From assembly GCF_018137965.1 (NCBI RefSeq), contig NZ_CP073100.1, forward strand, positions 4,971,754 through 5,035,753: DNA of 64,000 nt. The letters are read 5' to 3'. This document shows, one piece after another, positions 55,642 to 64,000 of this stretch (position 1 is the stretch's first letter; every line of letters begins with the position of its first letter). Origin of the DNA: Luteolibacter ambystomatis (lineage in GTDB: Bacteria > Verrucomicrobiota > Verrucomicrobiia > Verrucomicrobiales > Akkermansiaceae). Position numbers and translations under genes: made by a program. The notes beneath the pieces are model-generated. The model searched no databases, was not told where the DNA came from, and saw nothing but the letters and a program-made list of their open reading frames with translations.

Positions 55642-57117
55642 TTAGCGCTTCTCCCAACCCGCAAGCAGCGCGGTCAACGTTCGCACGCCCCATCCGGTCG
55701 GGCCCTTCGGATAGAGGCCCTGCCAATCGTGGTCGCCATCGCTCACCGCCGTGCCGGCGAGGTCGAGGTGCAGCCATGGCGTTACCGGCATGCTTTTCGG
55801 TGCGTCTTCCCCCACGAAGAAGGAAAGATACGCGGCCCCGGTCCCGGCATGCGAGTAGCGGTAGGGCGAGGAGTTGTGCAAATCGGCGACGCCCGCGCGC
55901 ATCTGGTCGCGCAGCGATTCATCCAGTGGCAAACGCCACACGCGCTCATCGGCTTGGCGGGAGGCGTCCTCCAGTTCCTTCACCAGCTCATCGTTGTTGC
56001 TGAAGACGCCGGTGATGGTGCGGCCCAGTGCGACCAGCACGCCACCGGTGAGAGTGGCGGCATCGATCACCGCGGACGGCTTGTAAGTTTTCGTGCCCCA
56101 GGCGAGCGCATCGGCGAGGACGAGGCGGCCTTCGGCATCGGTGTTGGTGATCTCGCAGGTCACGCCGTTGGCGTGGGTGATCACGTCATCGAGGCGGTAG
56201 CAGGTGGAGTCGATCATGTTCTCCGCCGCAGCGAGGATGCACACCACGCGGGTCTTCACCTTGAGAAGCGCGAGCGCCTCCATCACGGCGAGCATCGTGC
56301 AACCGCCCGCCTTGTCCACCTTCATGCCCTTGCCACCATCGGCCTTGATGGAAAGGCCGCCGGAGTCATAGGTCATGGTCTTGCCCACCAGCAGCACCGG
56401 CGCGGTTTTCTTTTTGGAAGGATTCCACTCCATCACCACCATGCGCGGTGGAGTGACGGAACCGGCGCCTACGGCGAGCAGTCCGCCCATGCTGAGCTTC
56501 TTCGCCTCGGCGGCACCGATCACGCGGATCGGCATGCCATGCGTTTTCGCGATGTCCTTGGCGCGTGCCGTCATCCACTCCGGCGTGGCGATGTTCGGCG
56601 GTGTGGTGGACAGCATGCGTGCGGTGTTCACCGCTTGGCCGAGAAGCAGGCCGGTCTTGAAGCCGGCATGGAAACGCGGATCGAGCGTGATCTTCAGCGA
56701 GGCATCGGCCTTGGCGGCGCTCGCGGTTCCGGCGAAGGGCTTGGAATCGAAGGTGGCGATGGCGAGGCCTTCCGCGAGCGCCTGGCCCACGGCGGCATCC
56801 TCCGGAGATTCATCTGCAAGCGCGAACAGGTCGAATGCGAAATCGCCGACGTTTAACTCCTGCATCGCTTTTACAGCACGCACGGCACCGAGTCGCAGCG
56901 CGGCGGTGCCTGCGTTTTCCTCGATGCCGATGAACACGGTGACGCGGCCCTTCGCATCGACCAACGTGCGGGTTTGTTTCGCGGACAGTGGGATATCCTT
57001 CAGCGCGGCGGCCAGAGGAGCGGAGAGTTTTTTTCTCGCGACTTCACCCGCAGGCAGAAGAACGGCGACGGCTTGGGTGGCGGATGCCTTGGAACGACGG
57101 AGCGTGATGACGGACAT
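55642..57117 (-). CDS. pepA: leucyl aminopeptidase (M17)
   Basis: This is a 491-residue two-metal aminopeptidase. The signature NTDAEGRLVLADAL is intact. Metal- and catalytic-site segments are GKTMTYDSGGLSIK and MKVDKAGGCTML; the second differs from the usual MKxDMGGAA but keeps the metal-binding Asp. It removes N-terminal residues from peptides in the cytoplasm and may bind DNA as PepA does. It stands in a minus-strand run with the beta-CASP gene upstream. Confidence 0.93.
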   Translation of the reverse strand: MSVITLRRSKASATQAVAVLLPAGEVARKKLSAPLAAALKDIPLSAKQTRTLVDAKGRVTVFIGIEENAGTAALRLGAVRAVKAMQELNVGDFAFDLFALADESPEDAAVGQALAEGLAIATFDSKPFAGTASAAKADASLKITLDPRFHAGFKTGLLLGQAVNTARMLSTTPPNIATPEWMTARAKDIAKTHGMPIRVIGAAEAKKLSMGGLLAVGAGSVTPPRMVVMEWNPSKKKTAPVLLVGKTMTYDSGGLSIKADGGKGMKVDKAGGCTMLAVMEALALLKVKTRVVCILAAAENMIDSTCYRLDDVITHANGVTCEITNTDAEGRLVLADALAWGTKTYKPSAVIDAATLTGGVLVALGRTITGVFSNNDELVKELEDASRQADERVWRLPLDESLRDQMRAGVADLHNSSPYRYSHAGTGAAYLSFFVGEDAPKSMPVTPWLHLDLAGTAVSDGDHDWQGLYPKGPTGWGVRTLTALLAGWEKR

Positions 57118-57145
57118 GACGATGAACGAACGACGAAACGAAAGA

Positions 57146-58513
57146 TCAGATCACATGTTCCTCGCCCGGCTGCGGGACGATGACCTGGGTGCCCGGCAGC
57201 TTCTCGGCGAGCTGCTGCTTGAACCACTCGACGGCCGGTTCGTCACCATGGACGAGGAAGGTCTTCGGTGGGTTCACCTTGATGATGTAGTCGAGCAGCG
57301 CTTCGCGGGTGGCGTGGCCGCTGAAGTCGAACACCTTCACGTCGCAGTTGATCGGCACCGCGCCATGGGCCGCATCGATGGTGACAAGATCGCCCTGTGT
57401 CGCCGCACGGATCTTGCCGCCAGGGGAGGAGGGATCGGCATAGCCTACGAAGAACAGGCCGTTCTTCTTGTTCTCGAGGATGCCGGTGCGGGCGAAAAGA
57501 TTCGAGACGGTCTTTTCCGTCATCATCCCGCTGGAGAGTGCGTAGATGGCACCCTGCACCAGTGGGATCTGGCGCGGCTTGCGGCGGTCGCGGTTTCCTG
57601 CTTCCAGATCCATGTCCGCGAGGATGCGGAAGCCGGGGAGCTTGCGGCGGGAAGTATCACTATGGCGATCGTAGATGAGCGTCATCTTCGTGCTCAGGCC
57701 GCCGATGTAGACCGGAGTCTTGTAGGGAATGAGATTCTCCTGCTTGAAGCGGTGGATCATTGCCAGCACCTCCTGGGTCTTGCCCATCGCGAAGACCGGC
57801 AGCAGCACCGAGCCCTTGCGTGCGATCACCCGCGAGATCGCTTCGCCGAGCGCGTTTTCCTCGGAAAGCCGGGTATAGTCCGGACGCCGCGCGTAGTCGC
57901 CGCGGGTGGTCTCGATCACCAGCGCGTCCACCGGGCCATGCGGCAGGATCGCGCCCTTTTGAATGGTGGCGTCCTCGAAATTCACGTCGCCGGTGTAGAG
58001 CAGCGTCTTGCCATCCGCCTTCAGCGTCACGCCCACCGAACCGAGGATGTGGCCGGCATCATGGAAGGTCGCGCGGATCTTGCCGTCCGGATCGACATCG
58101 AAGGGGCGCTCGATGCCGCGCAGCTCGAATTTCTCGGCGATGACATCGATCTCGCGGTGCTCGAAAAGCGGATATTCATTGATTCCCAGCTCGATCCGCT
58201 TCGCCTGCATCACGTTGACGGAATTGTGCAGCATCGCGCAGGCGAGGTCCGCGGTTTCCGGCGTGAGGAACACCTTCGATTGCGGCTGCTGCTCCAACAG
58301 CACCGGCATGGTGCCGACGTGATCGAGGTGGGAGTGTGTGATGATGGTTGCATCCACGCTGCCCGGCTCGAGCAGTTCGAACCGTGGACAAGCTTCGGGG
58401 CCCTCCAATTCCGGGTGCATGCCGGAATCAAGAACGACACGGGCACCGGACGCTTCCAGCAGGTAGGAGTTCGCGCCGATTCCAGCGTGGCGGCAGAGGC
58501 TTTTGAAAATCAT
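57146..58513 (-). CDS. beta-CASP metallo-beta-lactamase-fold RNase
   Basis: This 455-residue protein has the MBL motif THSHLDHVG, later AGHILGSVGV, YTGDVNFED, and the beta-CASP motifs KGSVLLPVFAMGKTQE, FDFSGHAT and VHGDEPA. It is of the RNA-specific exonuclease/CPSF-100-like branch and probably processes or degrades RNA. The start at 58513 begins at a conserved MIFKSLCRHAG; the frame is open further upstream but only across the neighbouring gene. It lies 28 bases before pepA. Confidence 0.88.
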   Translation of the reverse strand: MIFKSLCRHAGIGANSYLLEASGARVVLDSGMHPELEGPEACPRFELLEPGSVDATIITHSHLDHVGTMPVLLEQQPQSKVFLTPETADLACAMLHNSVNVMQAKRIELGINEYPLFEHREIDVIAEKFELRGIERPFDVDPDGKIRATFHDAGHILGSVGVTLKADGKTLLYTGDVNFEDATIQKGAILPHGPVDALVIETTRGDYARRPDYTRLSEENALGEAISRVIARKGSVLLPVFAMGKTQEVLAMIHRFKQENLIPYKTPVYIGGLSTKMTLIYDRHSDTSRRKLPGFRILADMDLEAGNRDRRKPRQIPLVQGAIYALSSGMMTEKTVSNLFARTGILENKKNGLFFVGYADPSSPGGKIRAATQGDLVTIDAAHGAVPINCDVKVFDFSGHATREALLDYIIKVNPPKTFLVHGDEPAVEWFKQQLAEKLPGTQVIVPQPGEEHVI

Positions 58514-58575
58514 TCGGTCCGGGAAAGTCCGCCGACCATGGGGGACCGGGGCGGTCGTGTCAACCGGGCCAAGTA

Positions 58576-59091
58576 TCAGGCATTTGCGGAGCGGATCGCA
58601 CTCAAGGCATCGGCGGCCTGTTGCTCGGTGGCGGCGGAGAGATCCCGCCACACTAGGACGCCATCCTTGAACAAAAACGCCTGCCGCCGCGTGAAGCCGA
58701 AGGAATGCGGCACGCCGAAGGCCTCCGCCAGCTCTGCCTCGGTATCCGCCAGCAGCGGGAAGGGGAGGTGGTGCTTCGCGCGGAATTCTTTCTGGCGCTC
58801 CACACTGTCGAGGCTGGCTCCATAGACGTGAGCACCCAGATCGAGCAGATCGGCATAGGAATCGCGGAGGCTGCACGCCTGCTTGGTGCAGCCCGGGGTA
58901 TCCGCGCGCGGATAGAAATACACCAGCAGCCAGCCGGTGGCGCCCATGCCGGAGAGGTTCACGGCCGTGCCGGAATCGTCCGGCACCGTCACGCTGGGAA
59001 TGCGCGCGCCGAGCGGCAGGGCTTCTCCCGCGGAGGAAAACCAGCGGCCGATACCATCGAGGATGCGGGAAACGGTGGATTCCGATGCCAT
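58576..59091 (-). CDS. peroxiredoxin (BCP/AhpC-TSA type)
   Basis: This 171-residue thiol peroxidase has VYFYPRADTPGCTKQACSLRD with the peroxidatic Cys (PGCT) and a nearby second Cys (QAC) as in atypical 2-Cys BCP. A further helix of about 25 residues precedes the fold. It reduces peroxides in the cytoplasm. A 131-base stretch separates it from the divergent tRNA gene. Confidence 0.92.
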   Translation of the reverse strand: MASESTVSRILDGIGRWFSSAGEALPLGARIPSVTVPDDSGTAVNLSGMGATGWLLVYFYPRADTPGCTKQACSLRDSYADLLDLGAHVYGASLDSVERQKEFRAKHHLPFPLLADTEAELAEAFGVPHSFGFTRRQAFLFKDGVLVWRDLSAATEQQAADALSAIRSANA

Positions 59092-59222
59092 GGCATACAG
59101 GTGTCAGGTTGTTCCGGACTTGCAACCCGCCGATGCGGATGAATTTTCCAATGGACAACCACGTGGAGCGGCGATAAAGCGTGCGCCCCGCGCGGTGACT
59201 TCCATCGCAGGGAAACGAACGT

Positions 59223-59297
<75 letters not shown>

Positions 59298-59370
59298 CGT
59301 TTCCTTCTTTTCTTTTCTGGTGTCCGGTCTTTTGCCGGAACACATCCCGCAGTATGGGATTCCGATGATC

Positions 59371-59415
59371 GCCTGCGAAGCAGCGCCGTGTCCCGCCCGG
59401 CGCTGCTTCGCAGGC
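59371..59415. repeat. 17-bp perfect inverted repeat
   Basis: GCCTGCGAAGCAGCGCC (59371-59387) is the exact reverse complement of 59399-59415, with an 11-base loop. It lies in the 714 bases between the tRNA and rpsL, where I see no protein-coding gene. It may be a terminator for the tRNA transcript or part of a structured RNA. Confidence 0.75.
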
Positions 59416-59446
59416 GTCCCGGTGGCGCTATATATAAGAGGGTGTA

Positions 59447-59498
59447 CCGAAACCCCGGTTGAAGTTTCTTCGTCCCGTTGGGACGAAGAAGGTTTCGG
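59447..59498. repeat. nested inverted repeat (structured RNA candidate)
   Basis: An outer CCGAAACC/GGTTTCGG pair (59447-59454 and 59491-59498) encloses TTCTTCGTCCC/GGGACGAAGAA (59466-59476 and 59480-59490). In the transcript this would give a long rod with a bulge. TATATAAG lies just before it. The region from about 59298 to 60011 has no gene that I can support. Confidence 0.65.
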
Positions 59499-59819
59499 CG
59501 CCCCCTCTGAGAGCGGGTCGCAGCGATTTGGCGGGAACTGGAGAGCCAGGCGGGAGAGGTGAGGGGTTTGCCGGGCTCTCGCAGACCTTCGTCCGGGCAG
59601 TGAAGTGACTTTTTTGTCGGCTTTCTCTGAAAATTTTTTGGCGGATTCTGGAGATGGAACCCGCCAATTTTTAACCCGGCAGGGGATAAAAGTGCCGGAC
59701 ACGGGCGAAATCCGGGTGCTCCCGGGAGAGGATTTGTTAGTCTATAGTTCTCATTCTGAGCGATATGCGTGCCTGGTGGATGATGGTGGCGGCTGCTGCA
59801 AATAATTTCAAAATAGGGC

Positions 59820-59847
59820 TTGTCAGATCCTCGGCGATCACTAGATT
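59820..59847 (+). promoter_or_regulatory. candidate promoter of the rpsL operon
   Basis: TTGTCA (59820-59825) and TAGATT (59842-59847) are spaced by 16 bases, close to a sigma-70 promoter. The leader to the rpsL start at 60012 would be about 155 bases. Another weak candidate further upstream cannot be excluded. Confidence 0.45.
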
Positions 59848-60011
59848 CGCCGCCCCGCATTGCGACCCCGGGTGCCAAGTCACCCCGGCTCGCCTACATG
59901 GGATCAATTTTATCGGGTGCAGCTCCGGATAACAGGCTCCTGCGAGGATTCTCGCCGGCGCTCTGGTTTGCACTCGAAGCACGATGCAAATCCAGAACCA
60001 CGCAGGATAAC

Positions 60012-60425
60012 ATGCCGACCATCAATCAGCTCGTTCGCAAAGGGCGCCTCACTCCGGCTGAAAAGTCGAAGTCGCCGGCATTGGCGAACTGCCCCCAGCG
60101 CCGCGGAGTCTGCCTCCAGGTTATGACCCGCACGCCGAAGAAGCCGAACTCGGCGCTTCGTAAAGTGGCCAAGGTTCGCCTGACGAACGGCTACGAAGTC
60201 ATCGCCTACATCGGTGGTGAAGGCCACAACCTCCAGGAGCACTCGATCGTTCTCGTGCGTGGTGGTCGTGTGAAGGACCTTCCGGGTGTCCGCTACCACA
60301 TCGTCCGTGGCTCCCTCGATACCCTCGGTGTCGACAAGCGCCGCCAGGCTCGCTCGAAGTACGGTGCCAAGCGTCCGAAGCCGGGCCAGGCCGCCGCTCC
60401 CGCCAAAGGTGGCAAGAAGAAGTAA
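60012..60425 (+). CDS. rpsL: 30S ribosomal protein S12
   Basis: This 137-residue protein reads [31 protein letters not shown] and [18 protein letters not shown], and ends in a basic tail with GGKKK. It is the decoding-centre protein of the small subunit. The start at 60012 is the only one that gives the canonical MPTINQL; upstream codons do not match. It is first in the ribosomal run. Confidence 0.98.
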   Translation: MPTINQLVRKGRLTPAEKSKSPALANCPQRRGVCLQVMTRTPKKPNSALRKVAKVRLTNGYEVIAYIGGEGHNLQEHSIVLVRGGRVKDLPGVRYHIVRGSLDTLGVDKRRQARSKYGAKRPKPGQAAAPAKGGKKK

Positions 60426-60465
60426 GCCTTCTTTCAATCGACTTTAACACCAACCGATTCCCGCC

Positions 60466-60939
60466 ATGCCCCGCCGCAAGCGCGTTTTCACCAAGCCCGA
60501 CCGTAGCGATCCGCGCTACGCCAGCCCTCTCGTCGGCCACCTCATCAGCAAGGTCATGCGTGATGGCAAGCGTTCGCTCGCCCAGCGCATCGTCTACGCC
60601 GCGATCGACAAGGCCAACGAAGGTGTCGACACCATCGACCCGCTCGAGGTCATCACCCGTGCGATCGAGAACGCCAAGCCGCGCGTGGAAGTGAAGTCCC
60701 GCCGCGTGGGTGGTGCCACCTACCAGGTGCCGCTCGAAGTTGCCGCCGACCGTTCCGAGTCCCTCGCCATGCGCTGGATCTGCACGTATGCCCGCAACCG
60801 CAAGGGCACGCCGATGCACGTCGCCCTCGCCAACGAGATCAAGGACGCCGCCAACAACCAGGGCAACGCCGTCCGCAAGCGCGACGACGTCCACAAGATG
60901 GCCCAGGCCAACCGCGCCTTCGCCCACTTCCGCTGGTAA
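60466..60939 (+). CDS. rpsG: 30S ribosomal protein S7
   Basis: This 157-residue protein begins PRRKRVFTKPDRSDPRYASP and contains VEVKSRRVGGATYQVPLEV and the C-terminal MAQANRAFAHFRW. It organises the 3' domain of 16S rRNA. It follows rpsL by 40 bases. Confidence 0.98.
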   Translation: MPRRKRVFTKPDRSDPRYASPLVGHLISKVMRDGKRSLAQRIVYAAIDKANEGVDTIDPLEVITRAIENAKPRVEVKSRRVGGATYQVPLEVAADRSESLAMRWICTYARNRKGTPMHVALANEIKDAANNQGNAVRKRDDVHKMAQANRAFAHFRW

Positions 60940-60996
60940 TCACAGCTCAGCAGACGCTCCAAGAAACTCCAACGCCCGCCGGTCTCCGGCAAGACG

Positions 60997-63159
60997 ATGT
61001 CCGCCAACCCCAACAGTCCAAACCGCCAGTATACGCTGGAGCGCACCCGGAATATCGGGATCGCCGCTCACATCGATGCTGGCAAGACGACGTTGACGGA
61101 GCGGATTTTGTTCTACACGGGCATGATCCACAAGATCGGTGAGGTGCACGATGGTGCCGCCACCACCGACTGGATGGAGCAGGAGCGCGAGCGCGGCATC
61201 ACCATCACCTCCGCCGCTGTCACCACCGAATGGTGGCAGCGCAATGAGGACGGTGTGACCAAGCTCTTCCCGGAGCTCAAGCAGCGCATCAACATCATCG
61301 ACACCCCCGGCCACGTGGACTTCACGGCCGAGGTGGAGCGCTCGCTCCGCGTGCTCGATGGCGCGATCGTCGTGTTCTGCGGCGTCGCCGGTGTCCAGCC
61401 CCAGACCGAGACCGTCTGGCGCCAGGCCACCAAGTATCATGTTCCGCGTATCGTGTTCGTCAACAAGATGGACCGCACCGGCGCGAACTTCCAGAACGTC
61501 TTCAATGAGGTGAAGGAGAAGCTCGGTGCCCATGCGGCCCGCATTCTCATCCCGATCGGTGCCGAGGATCATCTCATCGGCCAGATCGACGTCGTGAACC
61601 AGAAGGCCATCTTCTATTCCGACAGTGACAAGTTCGGTTCCACCTATGAGGTGCGCGATCTCGATGACGCCCAGAAGGCCGTCGCCGAGGAAGCCTACGG
61701 AGAGCTTGTCAATGCCGTTGCCGATGTGGACGACGTGCTCGGTGAAAAGATCCTCATGGAGGAAGCCTTCACCAAGGCCGATCTCAAGGCCGCCATCCGC
61801 CGCGCCACGATCGCCAACAAGCTGATCCCGGTCGCAGGTGGTTCCGCTTTCAAGAATAAGGGCGTCCAGTATCTCCTCGATGCCGTTGTCGACTACCTCC
61901 CGAGCCCGCTCGACCTGCCGCCGGCGGTCGGCATGGATCCGGACGACCACGATCGCCACATCGAGGTCATCACCTCCGACAACGAGAAGTTTGTCTCGCT
62001 CGCCTTCAAACTCTGGGCGGACAAATTCGTCGGAAAGCTCGTTTTCTTCCGCGTCTACTCCGGCTCGATCAAGAAGGGCGACACGGTCTACAACCCGCGC
62101 ACCCGCCGATCCGAGCGCGTCGGCCGCCTGATCCGCATCCAGTCCAACGAGCACAAGGACGTGGATGTCTGTTACTCCGGTGACATTGCCGCCATGGTCG
62201 GCATCAAGAACGTCACCACCGGCGATACCCTCGCCGCCGAAGACCACGACGTGGTCCTCGAACCCCCCACTTTCCCGGAACCGGTCATCTCCATGGCCGT
62301 CGAACCGAAAACCAAAGCCGACCAGGAAAAACTGGCGCTCGCCTTGGGCCGCCTCTCCGAAGAAGACCCGACCTTCATGGTCAAGACGGACGAGGAAACC
62401 GGCCAGACCATCATCGCTGGCATGGGCGAACTCCACCTGGAGATCATCGTCGACCGCCTCAAGCGCGAGTTCAAGGTTGAGGCCAACACTGGGGCTCCGC
62501 AGATCGCCTACCGCGAGACCATCACCAAGGGCGCTCCGGGCGAAGGCAAGCTCGTCAAGCAGTCCGGTGGCCGCGGCCAATACGGCCACGTCCGCCTCGA
62601 GCTCAAGCCGAACGAAAAGGGCAAGGGCCTCACCATCGAGAACAAGGTGGTCGGTGGCGAAATCCCGAAGGAATACATCAACGCCGTCTACAAGGGCGTG
62701 AACGAGTCGATGACCAATGGCATCATCGCCGGCTTCCCGGTGATCGACGTCCACGTGGACATCCTCGGTGGTTCCTACCACGACGTGGACTCGAACGAAA
62801 ACGCGTTCACCATGGCCGCCATCTTCGCGATGAAGGATGGCTTCAAGAAGGCCAAACCGATTCTCCTCGAGCCGATCATGGCCGTGGAAGTCTCCACTCC
62901 GGACGACTACCAGGGTGACGTGATGGGCGATCTCAACCGCCGCCGCGGTCAGATCCAGAACATGGAAACGAAAGGTCGTCTGGCCGTGATCCACGCCAAC
63001 GTCCCTCTCAAGGAAATGTTCGGATACTCGACCGACGTCCGCACCATCTCATCCGGCCGCGCTTCGTATTCGATGACCCCGTCGCACTTCGAGCAGGTCC
63101 CCAACAACATCGTCGACCAAATCGTCAGCGAGCGCACGGGCTACTCCAGCCGCGACTGA
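60997..63159 (+). CDS. fusA: elongation factor G
   Basis: This 720-residue translocation GTPase has G1 [10 protein letters not shown]3 DTPGHVDF and G4 NKMD. The domain order is normal and domain IV has GRGQYGHV. Between switch I and G3 there is a longer loop (about 19 residues between ITSAAVTT and RINIIDTPG) than in Thermus EF-G. It follows rpsG by 57 bases. The usual tuf gene is not next; rpsJ follows directly. Confidence 0.97.
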   Translation: MSANPNSPNRQYTLERTRNIGIAAHIDAGKTTLTERILFYTGMIHKIGEVHDGAATTDWMEQERERGITITSAAVTTEWWQRNEDGVTKLFPELKQRINIIDTPGHVDFTAEVERSLRVLDGAIVVFCGVAGVQPQTETVWRQATKYHVPRIVFVNKMDRTGANFQNVFNEVKEKLGAHAARILIPIGAEDHLIGQIDVVNQKAIFYSDSDKFGSTYEVRDLDDAQKAVAEEAYGELVNAVADVDDVLGEKILMEEAFTKADLKAAIRRATIANKLIPVAGGSAFKNKGVQYLLDAVVDYLPSPLDLPPAVGMDPDDHDRHIEVITSDNEKFVSLAFKLWADKFVGKLVFFRVYSGSIKKGDTVYNPRTRRSERVGRLIRIQSNEHKDVDVCYSGDIAAMVGIKNVTTGDTLAAEDHDVVLEPPTFPEPVISMAVEPKTKADQEKLALALGRLSEEDPTFMVKTDEETGQTIIAGMGELHLEIIVDRLKREFKVEANTGAPQIAYRETITKGAPGEGKLVKQSGGRGQYGHVRLELKPNEKGKGLTIENKVVGGEIPKEYINAVYKGVNESMTNGIIAGFPVIDVHVDILGGSYHDVDSNENAFTMAAIFAMKDGFKKAKPILLEPIMAVEVSTPDDYQGDVMGDLNRRRGQIQNMETKGRLAVIHANVPLKEMFGYSTDVRTISSGRASYSMTPSHFEQVPNNIVDQIVSERTGYSSRD

Positions 63160-63191
63160 TCCACTCTCACGCACCAACCCCTTCACACGTC

Positions 63192-63500
<309 letters not shown>

Positions 63501-63555
63501 GCCGCCGTCCGGGTATCTCTAGTTCTCAATTTCCAATCTCAAATTCTTCCACGCC

Positions 63556-64000
63556 ATGTCTCTCGGACTCCTCGGCAAGAAAATCGGTATGACCCGCCTT
63601 TTTGATGAAAAGGCGCAGAGCATGATCCCCGTGACCGTCATCGACGTCGCCGGCAACACCGTGCTCCAGGTCAAGACCACTGAAAAGGACGGCTACTCCG
63701 CCGTGCAGGTCGGCTACGGCGACCAGAAGGAGCAGCGCGTTTCCAAGCCGGATCTCGGCCGCTTCAAGAAGGCCGGTTCCACCCCGAAGCGCTTCGTCAA
63801 GGAGTTCCGCTTCGCCGCTGGTGAAGCCGCTCCCGAAACCCACCCGGGTGTCGAGCTGTTCTCCGCCGGCCAGTGGGTCGACGTGATCGGCACGAACAAG
63901 GGCAAGGGCTTCCAGGGTGCTGTGAAGCGCCACGGCTTCGGTGGTCTCAAGATGACCCACGGCTCCATGATGCACCGCCGGACCGGAGCCATCGGCTGCC
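63556..64000 (+). CDS. rplC: 50S ribosomal protein L3 (partial, runs off the window)
   Basis: The first 148 residues of L3 are present: LGLLGKKIGMTRLFDEK, VTVIDVAGNTVLQVK and GVELFSAGQWVDVIG. It binds near the 3' end of 23S rRNA. The stop lies beyond the right edge. Confidence 0.96.
   Translation, partial: MSLGLLGKKIGMTRLFDEKAQSMIPVTVIDVAGNTVLQVKTTEKDGYSAVQVGYGDQKEQRVSKPDLGRFKKAGSTPKRFVKEFRFAAGEAAPETHPGVELFSAGQWVDVIGTNKGKGFQGAVKRHGFGGLKMTHGSMMHRRTGAIGC

Noticed and set aside
56375-58825. Plus-strand open frame of 816 codons over pepA and the beta-CASP gene
   Set aside because: It crosses two well-supported minus-strand genes and has no domain pattern.
60940-62994. Minus-strand open frame of 684 codons over fusA
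   Set aside because: Antisense of EF-G; its His/Asp/Val/Gly bias is what the reversed conserved codons give.

Overview
The window looks like the chromosome of a Verrucomicrobiota bacterium of the Luteolibacter/Verrucomicrobiaceae kind. The DNA is GC-rich with dense, mixed-strand gene order. The markers are a PEP-CTERM surface protein, an autotransporter-associated beta-repeat protein, a Verru_Chthon-type cassette protein with a pilin-like N-terminus, many secreted glycan- and nucleic-acid-degrading enzymes, and an LPS gene (lpxK) showing a Gram-negative envelope. The genus is an inference from gene content, not from rRNA.

Layout. 1-4.7 kb: the end of a DUF692 (MNIO)/DUF2063 pair typical of bufferin-like RiPP clusters, a PKMT-like methyltransferase, a membrane protein and a spermidine synthase-like enzyme. 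4.8-10.6 kb: a GH89 alpha-N-acetylglucosaminidase, a beta-repeat surface protein and a divergent GntR/LacI-hybrid regulator. 10.6-14.1 kb: a polar amino-acid ABC transporter (ATPase, permease, binding lipoprotein) and a GAF histidine kinase. 14.2-19.2 kb: a cobalamin riboswitch followed by a DUF4465 PEP-CTERM protein, a BtuB-like TonB receptor, a secreted surface protein and two small membrane proteins, which reads as a B12 uptake locus. 19.2-23.2 kb: hflX, an L,D-transpeptidase with an apparent frameshift, and a GH29 fucosidase. 23.2-27.3 kb: six minus-strand genes that form a duplicated family of coiled-coil lipoproteins and membrane-anchored coiled-coil proteins sharing a small C-terminal domain. 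I do not recognise this system, and it is the best candidate here for something undescribed.

27.4-41 kb: a Cys/His-rich lipoprotein, a pseudopilin, RNase PH, a putative clan-CD-like secreted protein, lpxK, recJ, an ExeM-type secreted nuclease, a CgeB-like glycosyltransferase and several lipoproteins. 41-49.3 kb: a CysJ-type flavoprotein reductase, opcA-zwf (NADPH supply), an AbrB/PIN toxin-antitoxin pair, an RpiB-GlyA fusion and a GNAT acetyltransferase. 49.3-59.1 kb: the large Verru_Chthon-type protein and its neighbour, a P1B metal ATPase, leucyl aminopeptidase, a beta-CASP RNase/MBL protein and a peroxiredoxin. 59.2 kb to the end: a tRNA with a CAT anticodon, about 0.7 kb of gene-free DNA with strong inverted repeats, and then the ribosomal run rpsL-rpsG-fusA-rpsJ-rplC with no tuf between fusA and rpsJ. 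The window ends inside rplC.

All assignments come from reading the sequence and protein motifs. No database search was run.
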